51,995 bases of DNA from an uncultured Clostridium sp. (GCA_945946655.1 CAMEWM010000007.1:1-51995); one strand, 5' to 3'. Positions 26,660-35,330 are shown, numbered from the stretch's first letter. The notes: generated by a model from the letters alone, not told the origin. A program made the numbers and translations.

Positions 26660-27430
26660 TTATTTTCCTGAAGCTTTATCATATTCTTCTAGCTCCTTCC
26701 ACATTAAATTAAAATACTTACTAAATTTTGGACTTTCCCTACAGTTTAACGGTGTTCTATTTTCTATATCGAATTCTATATTATAAATATTTTTTACTGT
26801 TGCTGGTCTTTGACTCAATACAATAACTCTATCTGACATACTAATAGCTTCCGATATATCATGTGTAACCATAATTGCAGTTATATTTTCATCCTTTAAT
26901 ATCTTGTAAATATCCTCTGTTACCATTAATCTTGTTTGATAGTCAAGTGCCGAAAAAGCCTCATCTAATAAAAGTATATTAGGACGAACTGCAAGTGTCC
27001 TTATTAGTGCAACTCTTTGTCTCATGCCTCCAGACAATTGCGTTGGATATTTATTTCTAAATTCATACAATCCATATTTTTTTAGCAATTCTATTACATA
27101 TTTTCTATTTGTTTCCGTAAGTACTTTTTGAATCTCTAAGCCTAACAAAACATTTTTATATATTGTTCTCCATTCCAAAAGATTATCTTTTTGTAACATA
27201 TATCCTATCTTTCCATCTATGTATATTTCTCCATCATTTTTATCTTCGAGCCCTGATATTATTGATAATAATGTGGATTTTCCGCATCCGCTTGGTCCAA
27301 TTATGCTTATAAATTCTCCTTGCTTTACATCAAAATTGATATTTTTTAGAGCTTCTATTTCTCCATTTTTTGCCTGATATGTTTTTTGTACATTCTTTAC
27401 TTCTAATATTTTATTGCTTGTGTCAATCAT
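26660..27430 (-). CDS. ABC transporter ATP-binding protein (SsuB/TauB/ThiZ type)
   Basis: 256 residues. Walker A 'GPSGCGKST' (about 42-50), Q-loop 'MLQKDNLLEW', signature 'LSGGMRQRVALIR', Walker B 'ILLLDEAFSALD' and H-loop 'MVTHDISEAIS' are all intact. It drives import through the adjoining permease. The start ATG at 27430 sits six bases after GGAGGG; an ATG two codons upstream overlaps that site. It is first in the three-gene operon and is preceded by a leader of about 470 nt with a hairpin. Confidence 0.95.
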   Translation of the reverse strand: MIDTSNKILEVKNVQKTYQAKNGEIEALKNINFDVKQGEFISIIGPSGCGKSTLLSIISGLEDKNDGEIYIDGKIGYMLQKDNLLEWRTIYKNVLLGLEIQKVLTETNRKYVIELLKKYGLYEFRNKYPTQLSGGMRQRVALIRTLAVRPNILLLDEAFSALDYQTRLMVTEDIYKILKDENITAIMVTHDISEAISMSDRVIVLSQRPATVKNIYNIEFDIENRTPLNCRESPKFSKYFNLMWKELEEYDKASGK

Positions 27431-27898
27431 TTTCATCCCTCCAAAGTCAATTATCTTAATATAGTTTATGTCGACTTTCTATTTTTGCTACGTATTTTTA
27501 TTAAACGGAAAAGAGATAGCAGTAATAGCTATCTCTTTTTTGTTCTAGTATAGTATATCTGTATATTTTAAGTCTAATAAATAAAATAGGGATTTATTTA
27601 TATTTTGGCATAGTATATTAATGTGATTATTATCTTATAATCTATCACCTCCTAATTTTAATTTAATTGGTATAAGAGTTAAATTTCTTTATTTTACTTT
27701 TAGTCTATGGGGGATAACTAAGTAAAAACATCTTTAGTTCTTTGATTCTTTCTTCTTATGGGATAATGTTAGACGCAAAATAATAAATCAATTGTATTAA
27801 GAATAGAGACACCTCTATCTAAAATTAAATATCGATATTTTGTTTTGAATAAAATTGATAAACTTGTACAAATTTTTGAATAAAAGTTTTATAAAACT
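27431..27898 (-). promoter_or_regulatory. Long untranslated leader of the ABC operon with an attenuator-like hairpin
   Basis: Between the promoter at 27905-27933 and the ATPase gene lie about 470 bases with no credible gene. At 27509-27539 is a perfect 12-bp hairpin (stem GAGATAGC core) followed by TTTTCC on the minus strand, 80 bases before the start codon, as expected for a transcription attenuator. A consensus AGGAGGTGAT at about 27653-27644 has no start codon at the right distance. Two copies of a TTATCCC-containing motif lie near 27713 and 27763. It matches no riboswitch class I can recognise (TPP and guanidine-I consensus parts are absent). Confidence 0.45.
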
Positions 27899-27904
27899 AT
27901 AATT

Positions 27905-27933
27905 ATAATACCATCATATTGTTGATTTATCAA
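27905..27933 (-). promoter_or_regulatory. Putative promoter of the ABC operon leader
   Basis: Minus strand TTGATA, 17 bases, TATTAT (and TATAAT three bases further). Confidence 0.6.
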
Positions 27934-28074
27934 GCTTTTTCGTACTTCTTTTTTCTACACATTTTATTATATTTATAGCATTTTTTACATAGTTTTTTAA
28001 TATTCGATTTTATTGTGTTTTATTTTTATTTATATGTTCTACTCCTCTGTTTATTAATATATAGAACTAGAGTA

Positions 28075-28103
28075 TTGAAATTTTCGCACTTTTAGATTAT
28101 AAT
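28075..28103 (+). promoter_or_regulatory. Sigma-A promoter of the phosphoesterase-pyrophosphorylase operon
   Basis: TTGAAA, 17 bases, TATAAT; 24 bases before the start codon with AAGGAG between. Confidence 0.85.
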
Positions 28104-28127
28104 ATTATAAAATTTAAGGAGAAGATT

Positions 28128-28928
28128 ATGGATAGAATTGCAATTTTTTCAGATGTACACGCTAATATAACTGCTCTAAACGCTGTTTTAGATGATATAC
28201 ATTCTAGAGGAATCTCTAGAATCTATTGTCTTGGTGATAGCGTTACTAAATGTTGCAATCCTGATTTAGTTATTGATAAATTAAGAGAGACTTGTGAAGT
28301 CGTTCTTAAAGGTAATTGCGACGAAAGTATTTCATCTCCCAATGCCAAGGTAAAGAATTTTTGGTCTAGAAATAAAATTGGAGAGGAACGTGCACAATAT
28401 TTAAATAATTTACCTATATTTACAGAATTTTATATGAGTGGAAGACTAATAAGATTAATGCATGCATCACCTTATAGTTTATCTCATATATATAATCCTA
28501 TGTTTTCTAACAAAGATACACTACGTGAAGTTATTGAGTTAGATTCTCCTTTAAAATTATTTGATAATACAGATTTTATAGGCAAAACTCCTAATGACCC
28601 AATTCCTGATATTGTTGGATATGGTCATATACATACTCCAAATATTTTCAGATTTGAAAACAAATTATTATTTAATACCGGAAGCGTTGGAATGCCAATT
28701 GAGATGCTTAACGAAAACGATTTATCTAATCAAACTAATCGTTTTTCTGCTTTAGCTTCATATATTATATTAGAGGGCATATATGATTCAAAAGATTTAT
28801 CTCCATTTTCTGTTAATTTAGTTAGAGTACCATATGATATACAAAAGGAAATAGAATATTTAAATGCTTCTGATATGCCCGGTAAAGAAAAGACTATAAT
28901 TAGTCTGAAAACAGCAAGTTCTAATTAA
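28128..28928 (+). CDS. Calcineurin-like metallophosphoesterase
   Basis: 266 residues. Metal-ligand motifs of the Metallophos_2 family: 'IFSDVHANITAL' (D-x-H), 'CLGDSV' (GD), 'LKGNCDES' (GN-x-D), 'MHASPYS' and 'GYGHIHTP' (GH-x-H). It resembles small bacterial phosphodiesterases of the YfcE/MJ0912 type acting on nucleotides or cyclic phosphodiesters; the exact substrate cannot be read. It is first in a two-gene plus-strand operon, 27 bases before a UDP-sugar pyrophosphorylase, hinting at a link with nucleotide-sugar metabolism. Confidence 0.9.
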   Translation: MDRIAIFSDVHANITALNAVLDDIHSRGISRIYCLGDSVTKCCNPDLVIDKLRETCEVVLKGNCDESISSPNAKVKNFWSRNKIGEERAQYLNNLPIFTEFYMSGRLIRLMHASPYSLSHIYNPMFSNKDTLREVIELDSPLKLFDNTDFIGKTPNDPIPDIVGYGHIHTPNIFRFENKLLFNTGSVGMPIEMLNENDLSNQTNRFSALASYIILEGIYDSKDLSPFSVNLVRVPYDIQKEIEYLNASDMPGKEKTIISLKTASSN

Positions 28929-28955
28929 TTTAAAATATATAATGAGGTGCCTTAT

Positions 28956-30176
28956 ATGGATACAGAGCTGCATGATACCATGCAAATTTTAAAAAAATAT
29001 AATCAAGAACACTTATTAAACTTTTATGATGAGTTAACAGAGCCTGAAAAAGAAACTTTGCTCTCACAAATTCACAATATTGATTTTGATAAAATAAATA
29101 AATTATACATAAGTTCAACCAAAGATGATTCTATTCCTTATGATAGAATCTCTCCTATCCCATTTGTGTCGAAATCAAAATTATCTAAGAAAGAAATTGA
29201 TCATTATTCTAAAATAGGTAATGAATTTATCAGCAAAGAAAAATTAGCTATAATTACTTTAGCTGGAGGTCAAGGAACTCGTCTTGGGTATAAGGGGCCT
29301 AAAGGTTCTTACGAAATCGACGTTCCTCCAAAAAAATCTTTGTTTGAATTTGCATGTGATAATTTAAAAAAACTTAATCAGTTAACTGGTATTTCGCTCA
29401 GATGGTATATAATGACTAGCCCAGCTAATGACACTGCAACTAAAAATTATTTTGAGTCAAAAGACTTCTTCGGTTATCCTAAAGATAAAATTAAATTTTT
29501 TGTACAAAATACTCTTCCTATTATCGATATCGATACAAATGTTATATTAGAAACTCCTTATTCTATAAAATCTGGTTCAAACGGTAATGGTGATGTCTTT
29601 AAAGCTTTTGCTTCTGCTGGTTTTATTGATGAACTGGAACAAAACAATATTGAATGGGTTTTTATTGGTGGAATAGATAATATTTTGCTAAAATTGGTCG
29701 ACCCTTTATTTCTAGGATTAACTATATCTGGTCACTATGAAATAGCTAGTAAATCTATAAGGAAATTAGATTTATATTCCCCTGATTGGGTATTTGCAAA
29801 TGTGGATGGGCATCCAAGTATTATTGATCCTAAAAATCTTCAAAATAATAATCTTGAAAGTTATAATCAAAAAAATATATTAGCACATTTGTTTTCAATT
29901 GATGCTTTAAAAAAACTGGCAGATGTGGACCTTCCCTATCATAGAGCATTTAAAAAATGTGATTTCATTAACTCAGAAGGTATGAAAGAGGTTCCATTAA
30001 AGCCAAATTCATTTAAATTTGAAAAATTTATTTTTGATGCATTTAGCATCTTTGATAGAATTCTTCTTCTTGAAGTAGAATCATCAGAAGAATTTGCTCC
30101 TATAAAAGCTTTTACAGGGAATGAAACTCCTGAAACAGCATTAGATTTATATAAAAAATATTATCATTTAAAGTAA
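28956..30176 (+). CDS. UDP-sugar pyrophosphorylase (UDPGP/UAP1 family)
   Basis: 406 residues. The nucleotide-binding motif 'LAGGQGTRLGYKGPKGSYEI' near residue 105 and 'PKKSLFEFACDNLKKL' fit the eukaryote-type UDPGP/UAP1 family rather than GalU or GlmU. Further support comes from 'SGSNGNGDVFKAFASAGFID' (uridine and sugar contacts), 'WVFIGGIDNILLKLVDPLFLG' and the acidic DNIL. It should make UDP-GlcNAc, UDP-GalNAc or UDP-glucose from UTP and a sugar 1-phosphate. A GTG at 28947 is in frame, but ATG at 28956 follows GAGGTG and is preferred. It ends at a strong terminator. Confidence 0.9.
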   Translation: MDTELHDTMQILKKYNQEHLLNFYDELTEPEKETLLSQIHNIDFDKINKLYISSTKDDSIPYDRISPIPFVSKSKLSKKEIDHYSKIGNEFISKEKLAIITLAGGQGTRLGYKGPKGSYEIDVPPKKSLFEFACDNLKKLNQLTGISLRWYIMTSPANDTATKNYFESKDFFGYPKDKIKFFVQNTLPIIDIDTNVILETPYSIKSGSNGNGDVFKAFASAGFIDELEQNNIEWVFIGGIDNILLKLVDPLFLGLTISGHYEIASKSIRKLDLYSPDWVFANVDGHPSIIDPKNLQNNNLESYNQKNILAHLFSIDALKKLADVDLPYHRAFKKCDFINSEGMKEVPLKPNSFKFEKFIFDAFSIFDRILLLEVESSEEFAPIKAFTGNETPETALDLYKKYYHLK

Positions 30177-30200
30177 CATTTTTACAGAACTATAATATTA

Positions 30201-30230
30201 TATAATACCATTTATTTTAATGGTATTATA
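30201..30230 (+). terminator. Terminator after the pyrophosphorylase gene
   Basis: Perfect 11-bp stem (TATAATACCAT and complement), 8-base loop, then TTTTTG TTTTT on the plus strand. Confidence 0.9.
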
Positions 30231-30265
30231 TTTTTGTTTTTGAATATAATTTATTGGAGGTATGT

Positions 30266-30421
30266 ATGTCAGATATTAATTTTAATGAACTTATGAAAAT
30301 GATTTCGCAAATGGATAAAGCTGAATTACAAAGTAAGCTAAATGAAGTTTCAAACATGTTAAATTCCAAAAATCCTGAAGAGATCATAAATCAAATGAAT
30401 AATAAAAAACCAAAAGATTAA
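30266..30421 (+). CDS. Small acidic/helical protein (51 residues)
   Basis: 51 residues starting 'MSDINFNELMKMISQMDKAE', with a helical core 'LQSKLNEVSNMLNSKNPEEII'. The ATG at 30266 lies five bases after GGAGG; an ATG four bases earlier is out of frame. It is followed 31 bases later by a 124-residue gene that itself overlaps a third, so the three form one transcription unit after a terminator. I recognise no family. The Met/Asn-rich low-complexity style and the neighbours suggest a clostridial sporulation-associated cluster, which is inference only. Confidence 0.7.
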   Translation: MSDINFNELMKMISQMDKAELQSKLNEVSNMLNSKNPEEIINQMNNKKPKD

Positions 30422-30452
30422 TAAATTATGTTTATAATTCGAGGTGAATTAT

Positions 30453-30824
30453 ATGGCTGATATGTCTGAAATGTTAAAAAATTTATCCTCTATGATGGAA
30501 GGAAGAGAAATCCCTGATAATATAAAAGAAATTCTAAGTTCTCTGCAAAATAATAATTCTGAAAAAGAAAACGATAAATCTAAGCAAAACAACGCTCAAA
30601 GTATTCCTAATATTGATATTAATACTATGTTAAAGATGCAAAAAATTATGAACATGATGAATAATTCTTCTAATAGTTCAGGAGCAAATTTATTACGCTC
30701 ATTAAAGCCTTATTTGAAGCCTAGTAGGCAAGAGAAAGTTGATGAGTATATTCAATTGTTCAGTATAGAAAAAGCAATTGAACTAATGAAGCAATCTGGT
30801 GGTGAGAAGAAAAATGATACCTAA
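30453..30824 (+). CDS. Conserved-looking helical protein with a 'LLRSLKPYLKPSRQEKVDEYI' type C-terminus
   Basis: 123 residues. The N-terminal half is Met/Asn/Lys-rich and poorly ordered. The C-terminal 45 residues ('GANLLRSLKPYLKPSRQEK' then 'IQLFSIEKAIELMKQSG') form a compact helical domain that I recall in small clostridial proteins of unknown function. An in-frame GTG at 30444 exists, but ATG at 30453 follows GAGGTG at the right distance. The stop overlaps the next start by 11 bases. No signal peptide. The function is unknown; a spore-related role is a guess from recollection of similar operons. Confidence 0.75.
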   Translation: MADMSEMLKNLSSMMEGREIPDNIKEILSSLQNNNSEKENDKSKQNNAQSIPNIDINTMLKMQKIMNMMNNSSNSSGANLLRSLKPYLKPSRQEKVDEYIQLFSIEKAIELMKQSGGEKKNDT

Positions 30825-31167
30825 TTATCCATATTTTGGTCTACCTAATTATATGAGATATATTAATCCCAATAGATATATAAATGTCAATCAATCATAT
30901 AATAAATCAAATTATTCTACCAAAAAGTCTTGCCCTCCTCCACACTCAAAACCTACATCTTCTTTTAGCGAAAAATCATCTCTTTATGAAGCAAGAAACT
31001 GTAAGCACTCTAATTCTTTCCAAGAACCATCTCCGTTGTTTAGTTTGCTCGGAATTAATCTTTATTTTGATGATGTACTTCTTATATGTATTATATTCTT
31101 TCTGTATAGTGAAAACGTAAATGATCCTTATCTATTCTTCGCTTTGATTCTTTTACTTTTAAATTAA
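30814..31167 (+). CDS. Small protein with polar N-terminus and C-terminal hydrophobic hairpin
   Basis: 117 residues. A Tyr/Asn/Pro/Ser-rich N-terminal part (about 1-75, including 'NPNRYINVNQSYNKSNY') is followed by two hydrophobic segments at the C-terminus ('LFSLLGINLYFDDVLLICIIFFLY' region and 'LFFALILLLLN'), so it is probably membrane-associated. Such a layout of polar coat-like head and short hydrophobic tail fits small clostridial spore-surface candidates, but I cannot name the family. ATG at 30814 overlaps the preceding stop by 11 bases, showing coupling. The stop lies inside the stem of the terminator. Confidence 0.72.
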   Translation: MIPNYPYFGLPNYMRYINPNRYINVNQSYNKSNYSTKKSCPPPHSKPTSSFSEKSSLYEARNCKHSNSFQEPSPLFSLLGINLYFDDVLLICIIFFLYSENVNDPYLFFALILLLLN

Positions 31168-31207
31168 ATCGTCGTTCACATTTTATTTAATAACGACGAT
31201 TTAATTT
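31161..31207. terminator. Bidirectional terminator between convergent genes
   Basis: Perfect 16-bp stem (AAATTAAATCGTCGTT and complement) around a 15-base loop, with A/T tracts on both sides. It closes the small-gene operon on the plus strand and minC on the minus strand. Confidence 0.9.
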
Positions 31208-31210
31208 TAT

Positions 31211-31828
31211 CTATTCAATTATCATTTTTGTTTCCGAGTTTATATAAGCATATGTTCTTCTTGCTTCTTCTAGAATCTCTTCTCTTTCTCTCTCCTTTAT
31301 AATATTCGCTATTCTTAATTGAGGAGCTTCTATAGATGATGCCGCTATGATAGCCTCTTTATTTCCTTTCGCACCAGCATGAGCTAATCCTCTTAATATT
31401 CCTAATACTATTATATTCTCTCCAGCTATTACTTCTGCGCCATCATTCACGTCGCCAAGTATAACTAGACTTCCTTCATATTCTACTTTTTGTCCAGATC
31501 TAACTGATCCTCTATGAAATTTAGTTTCTGATGTTGCAATTTCTTTATTGTACGTTCTTGTTATTCCATGTAATCCTAAGGTTCTCGGGCTATCAAAATT
31601 GATTTTTACATCAATATATTTTTTTATTAATGCTTGTATTTCATCAATCTCTTTATTTTTTAGCACTTTGCCTGTAATAACAATGGGCGTTTTTTCACTT
31701 TGATATAACTTCTTTAATTCTGGAATTTTTTTTCTTAAGGCATACATTATATCTTCATGGGAAAACTCTTCATTTATTTTTATCACAATATCTTCTTTTC
31801 TTAGATTTATACTTATACAACTTTTCAT
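31211..31828 (-). CDS. minC: Septum site-determining protein MinC
   Basis: 205 residues. An N-terminal MinC domain (about 1-95) is followed by the C-terminal right-handed beta-helix domain (about 105-185) with repeats 'GSVRSGQKVEYEGSLVILGDVNDGAEVIAGENIIVLG' and the closing 'GLAHAGAKGNKEAIIAA'. MinC with MinD blocks FtsZ ring assembly away from midcell. It is last in the mre operon, 15 bases after mrdA. minD normally follows minC, but here a terminator follows and a convergent operon begins, so any minD/minE must be elsewhere. Confidence 0.95.
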   Translation of the reverse strand: MKSCISINLRKEDIVIKINEEFSHEDIMYALRKKIPELKKLYQSEKTPIVITGKVLKNKEIDEIQALIKKYIDVKINFDSPRTLGLHGITRTYNKEIATSETKFHRGSVRSGQKVEYEGSLVILGDVNDGAEVIAGENIIVLGILRGLAHAGAKGNKEAIIAASSIEAPQLRIANIIKEREREEILEEARRTYAYINSETKMIIE

Positions 31829-31843
31829 AATTTTACATCCTTT

Positions 31844-33922
31844 TTAATTTATTATTTGCACAGTTGGAATAGCATTTGTATCCTCTGTAATCTGATTAGT
31901 ATTCATTCCAAAATATTGTGCAATGATATCCCTTGCTACTTCTGCAGTATAGCTTCCGTGTTCACCATTTCTAACAAATACAACAATAGCTATTTCTGGA
32001 TCGTCAAAAGGGGCAAATCCAACAAACCAAGCATTAGTTTTACCTTCTATTCCAGTTTGTGCTGAACCAGTTTTTCCTCCTACTTCTATATTAAAGTCTC
32101 TAAATGTTGAATATGCCGTTCCTCCAGATTCACTAGTTACTCCTCTCATTCCCTCTAATATAGCATTAATATTTTCTTCTTTAAAGCTCATTTCCTCTAT
32201 GTTGTCTTGCTCTAGACCTAGCTTATCATTTACATATCCTTCATATTCATCTCTTGGTACTTCACTACCATCTGGTCTAACTATTGATTTAACTATAGTT
32301 ACATCTAATTTTTTACCTCTATTTGCTATCATAGATACGTATTTTGCCATTTGTAGTGGTGTAAATGTATTATAACTTTGTCCTATAGCTGCTGAAATAG
32401 TTTCACCTGGATTCCATACCCTATTTTCTTGTTCTGCTATTTGATTACTTGCCAATACTCCTGATATTTCACCCTTTAACTCTATTCCTGTCTTATGTCC
32501 TAATCCCAAGTAATATGAATATTTTGATAAAGTATCAATACCAATTCTATCTCCTACTTCATAGAAAAAATAGTTACAAGAATGTTGTATAGCTTCCGAT
32601 ACATTTAGATAACCGTGTCCACTGCTATTCCAACATTTCCAACTACTATTATATTTTCTATATATGCCTGTATCTCTTATCTTTTCCTTAGTAGTTATAG
32701 CTCCAGTTTCTAATCCTGCAATTGCTGTTACCATTTTATAAGTTGAACCTGGCGAATACATTGCTGAAATAGCTTTGTTTTCTAGTGGTTTAGTATCTCC
32801 ATTTATATAATAATTCCATGTATTTGTATCAATTCCATTAACAAAGTCAGATGGATTATAATCTGGATAACTGGCCATAGCTATTACTTCTCCTGTTTTT
32901 ATATTCATAACAACAGCAGCTCCTGCATCCGCCCCATACCCTAAACTTGCTATTTTATCTATATTATTCTTTAGTGCTTCTTCGGTAACGGCTTGTAGTT
33001 TTGAATCTATTGTCAAGATAACATCACATCCAGATATAGCTTCTTCTGATATATATTCATCTGTTATAGTTCCATCTACATTCATATCTATTTGTTTTAT
33101 ACCATTTTTTCCTTTTAGATATTTTTCAAATACATATTCTATTCCAGATTTCCCTATTATATCATTTTGATCATATGTGTCTTCATTTCCTTCTAGTTCA
33201 CTACTTTCTATCTTTCCTATTCTTCCTATAATATGCGAAGCAGTATTTTGCAATGGGTAAATTCTTATTGACTTTTCAGTAACTTCAACTCCTGGAAATT
33301 CTGAATTTCTTTCTTTTATTTGTAGCAAACTTTGTCTGCTTATATTGCTTGCTATTTCTATAGACTTTGTATTACTATATCCTTTATAAGAAATTTCGTA
33401 TCTTATAGCTAATATTTTTCTTGCGTCTTCAACCTTATCCGTTGTTATTCCATATTTATTTTTAAAATAATTAAAAGTTTCTTCTGCTGTTGCATTCTCA
33501 TCTATATTATTTGCTTTCTTCCATTTCCTTTGGCTATCTTCTTCTTCTAATTTAAATCTATAAGGATTAACATCTATAAGAAAGTTATCCACATAAGAGT
33601 CACCATTTGTTGATAAAATATTCAATAATTTAAGTATCGTATTATTTAATGTTTCATTGCTCACTTTTGTTTTATATAAAACAATTGAATATTGTGCATC
33701 TACAGTAGCAATCGTCGTTCCAGAACTATCTTTTATATCGCCTCTATCTGCTTCTAGTATACTTTCTCTAGTCAATTTCGTATTTGATGTTTCTCTGTAC
33801 TCTTCTCCATGTACAATTTGAAGATTGAATAATTGTACTAATAAAACTATCCCTATTATATATACTAATATGGTTATTATATTATATCTAATTCTATCAT
33901 TTTTGCCTTTTACTTTTCCCAA
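31844..33922 (-). CDS. mrdA: Penicillin-binding protein 2 (elongasome transpeptidase)
   Basis: 692 residues. One N-terminal membrane helix (about 13-33) is followed by the pedestal domain (50-290) and a transpeptidase domain (300-680). Active-site motifs in order: S-x-x-K in 'MYSPGSTYKMVTA', S-x-N in 'QHSCNYFFYE', and K-T-G in 'VGGKTGSAQTG'. It cross-links peptidoglycan in the rod-elongation complex with MreBCD and RodA. The start is TTG behind AAGGTGAG; there is no nearby ATG. It lies directly downstream of mreD, in the usual order. Confidence 0.95.
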   Translation of the reverse strand: MGKVKGKNDRIRYNIITILVYIIGIVLLVQLFNLQIVHGEEYRETSNTKLTRESILEADRGDIKDSSGTTIATVDAQYSIVLYKTKVSNETLNNTILKLLNILSTNGDSYVDNFLIDVNPYRFKLEEEDSQRKWKKANNIDENATAEETFNYFKNKYGITTDKVEDARKILAIRYEISYKGYSNTKSIEIASNISRQSLLQIKERNSEFPGVEVTEKSIRIYPLQNTASHIIGRIGKIESSELEGNEDTYDQNDIIGKSGIEYVFEKYLKGKNGIKQIDMNVDGTITDEYISEEAISGCDVILTIDSKLQAVTEEALKNNIDKIASLGYGADAGAAVVMNIKTGEVIAMASYPDYNPSDFVNGIDTNTWNYYINGDTKPLENKAISAMYSPGSTYKMVTAIAGLETGAITTKEKIRDTGIYRKYNSSWKCWNSSGHGYLNVSEAIQHSCNYFFYEVGDRIGIDTLSKYSYYLGLGHKTGIELKGEISGVLASNQIAEQENRVWNPGETISAAIGQSYNTFTPLQMAKYVSMIANRGKKLDVTIVKSIVRPDGSEVPRDEYEGYVNDKLGLEQDNIEEMSFKEENINAILEGMRGVTSESGGTAYSTFRDFNIEVGGKTGSAQTGIEGKTNAWFVGFAPFDDPEIAIVVFVRNGEHGSYTAEVARDIIAQYFGMNTNQITEDTNAIPTVQIIN

Positions 33923-33951
33923 TTACTCACCTTCTTTTATCTTAATTATTG

Positions 33952-34486
33952 TTAAAAATATCTTGTTAATATATATTTGTCATCAAATAAGTTTTCTACA
34001 TAGTATCCAGCTTTTTTTATTATTGGATAGATTATTATTGTTATTAATGTATTAAATAATATTTCTACAGCTAAGATTTTTGAAAAAGCAAATATTTCTA
34101 TTGTTCCTTCGGTTCTTAATATTGTTAACACATATACAGCAATTTCGTATATAGCAGTCGTTATTATTACCATAAATGTCACTATAAATCTACTGTCTTT
34201 AGAGAAGTTTTTACTTAATATTTCTCCTAATATGCCTATCGTACCTAGTACTAATGCCGATATTCCAACATTTTTACCTAAAATTATATCTATATATAAT
34301 CCAAATACGATGCCAAACACTAACCCGAAGTTTCCTTTTAATAAATAATCCAATAAATAGTACTAAGATAACATATAAATTTGGCATAATTCCTGCAATA
34401 TTAAACCACGTAAAGAAATTTGCTTGTAGGAAGTATATTAAAAAAAATACTAATATTATAGAAATTATTGTAATTGTTTTTTTCAT
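33952..34486 (-). pseudogene. mreD: Rod shape-determining protein MreD, split by a one-base frameshift
   Basis: The first frame (from ATG at 34486 behind AAAGGAAG) gives an N-terminal MreD part, 'FFTWFNIAGIMPNLYVILVLF' then 'IGLFIK'. It then runs into unrelated residues. The next frame continues at once with 'GNFGLVFGIVFGLYIDIILG' to the natural C-terminus ending at 33952. Joining them at the four-A tract (plus-strand TTTT, 34336-34339) by removing one base gives a normal five-helix MreD of about 177 residues. MreD is a membrane part of the elongasome. The gene's neighbours are intact, so either the sequence carries an indel error or mreD is broken. The second frame has no ATG and no ribosome site, so it is not a separate gene. 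Confidence 0.88.
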
Positions 34487-34503
34487 TTTATACTTCTTCC
34501 TTT

Positions 34504-35319
34504 CTAGTTTGTAATAACTAAAACTGTTTCTAATTTATCAAAATTAACAGCTGGTTCAATAAGAATATATCTATTAGTCAAATTTTTTGTTTCTACTATT
34601 TTCTTTACTAGACCAATCGTAATTCCTTTTGGATATATGCCACCTAATCCTGATGTTTCTACTTTATCTCCTTCTAATAATGTTGCTGTTGTTGGAATGT
34701 ATGTTCCCTTTAGCATGTCAGTATTTTCAAGATTTCCTTTTACAACAACAGAATCCCTTGCTGTTCCAACTATACTGCTAACAGCACTTGAGGTATCTAG
34801 AAGAGTTTGTACCTTCGCAGTAGAATCCGTAACTGAAATTACATGGCCCACTAGTCCCTCATCTGCTATTACCGGCATTCCAACTTTAAGGCCATCATTT
34901 TCGCCAATATTTATAACTATAATATTGCTATAATTACTTGTATTTTTATTTATTACATATCCCGGAATCGTAGTATACTCTGTATATTTATCTTTTAAGT
35001 TAACATATTCTTTTAATGTTTCATTCTCTGACTTAATTATTTCCAATTCTCTTAAGGACTTTTCTAGTTCACTATTGCGTTCCTTTAAACTTTTATTTTC
35101 TTCTTTTAATGTTGACATATCTGAAAAAAATGTATTATTGCCAGTAAATTTATTTTTTAAATATGTTATACCATTTTGTACTGGCATGACAAATGAACTT
35201 AAAGCTCCTCCTATATGAGAAAAGTCCTCTATCTTTATATTTGAAATAATTACGATAGTAATCAAGATAATAACAGTAATTATTATTCCTATTATTCCTG
35301 TTTTTTTGTTTTTATACAT
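34504..35319 (-). CDS. mreC: Rod shape-determining protein MreC
   Basis: 271 residues. N-terminal membrane helix (about 9-28), a coiled coil (about 65-105, 'TLKEENKSLKERNSELEKSL'), then the two-barrel MreC domain with 'VINIGENDGLKVGMPVIADEGLVGHV' and 'DKVETSGLGGIYPKGITIGLV'. It links MreB inside the cell with wall synthases outside. It is preceded by a perfect palindrome and a modest AGGA ribosome site, and is followed 17 bases later by mreD. Confidence 0.96.
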   Translation of the reverse strand: MYKNKKTGIIGIIITVIILITIVIISNIKIEDFSHIGGALSSFVMPVQNGITYLKNKFTGNNTFFSDMSTLKEENKSLKERNSELEKSLRELEIIKSENETLKEYVNLKDKYTEYTTIPGYVINKNTSNYSNIIVINIGENDGLKVGMPVIADEGLVGHVISVTDSTAKVQTLLDTSSAVSSIVGTARDSVVVKGNLENTDMLKGTYIPTTATLLEGDKVETSGLGGIYPKGITIGLVKKIVETKNLTNRYILIEPAVNFDKLETVLVITN

Positions 35320-35330
35320 TTACTAGTCCT

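Noticed and set aside
27431-28127. TPP (thiamine) riboswitch upstream of a ThiXYZ-like operon
   Set aside because: The conserved CTGAGA and the ACCTGATCTGGATAATGCC-like parts are absent on both strands.
34330-34345. Programmed +1 frameshift in mreD
   Set aside because: No known slippery +1 signal such as a rare codon or in-frame stop with upstream Shine-Dalgarno is seen; a sequence error or mutation is simpler.
33952-34353. Second mreD frame as an independent 133-codon gene
   Set aside because: Its only start is a TTG without ribosome site inside mreD; continuity with the first frame shows it is the same gene.
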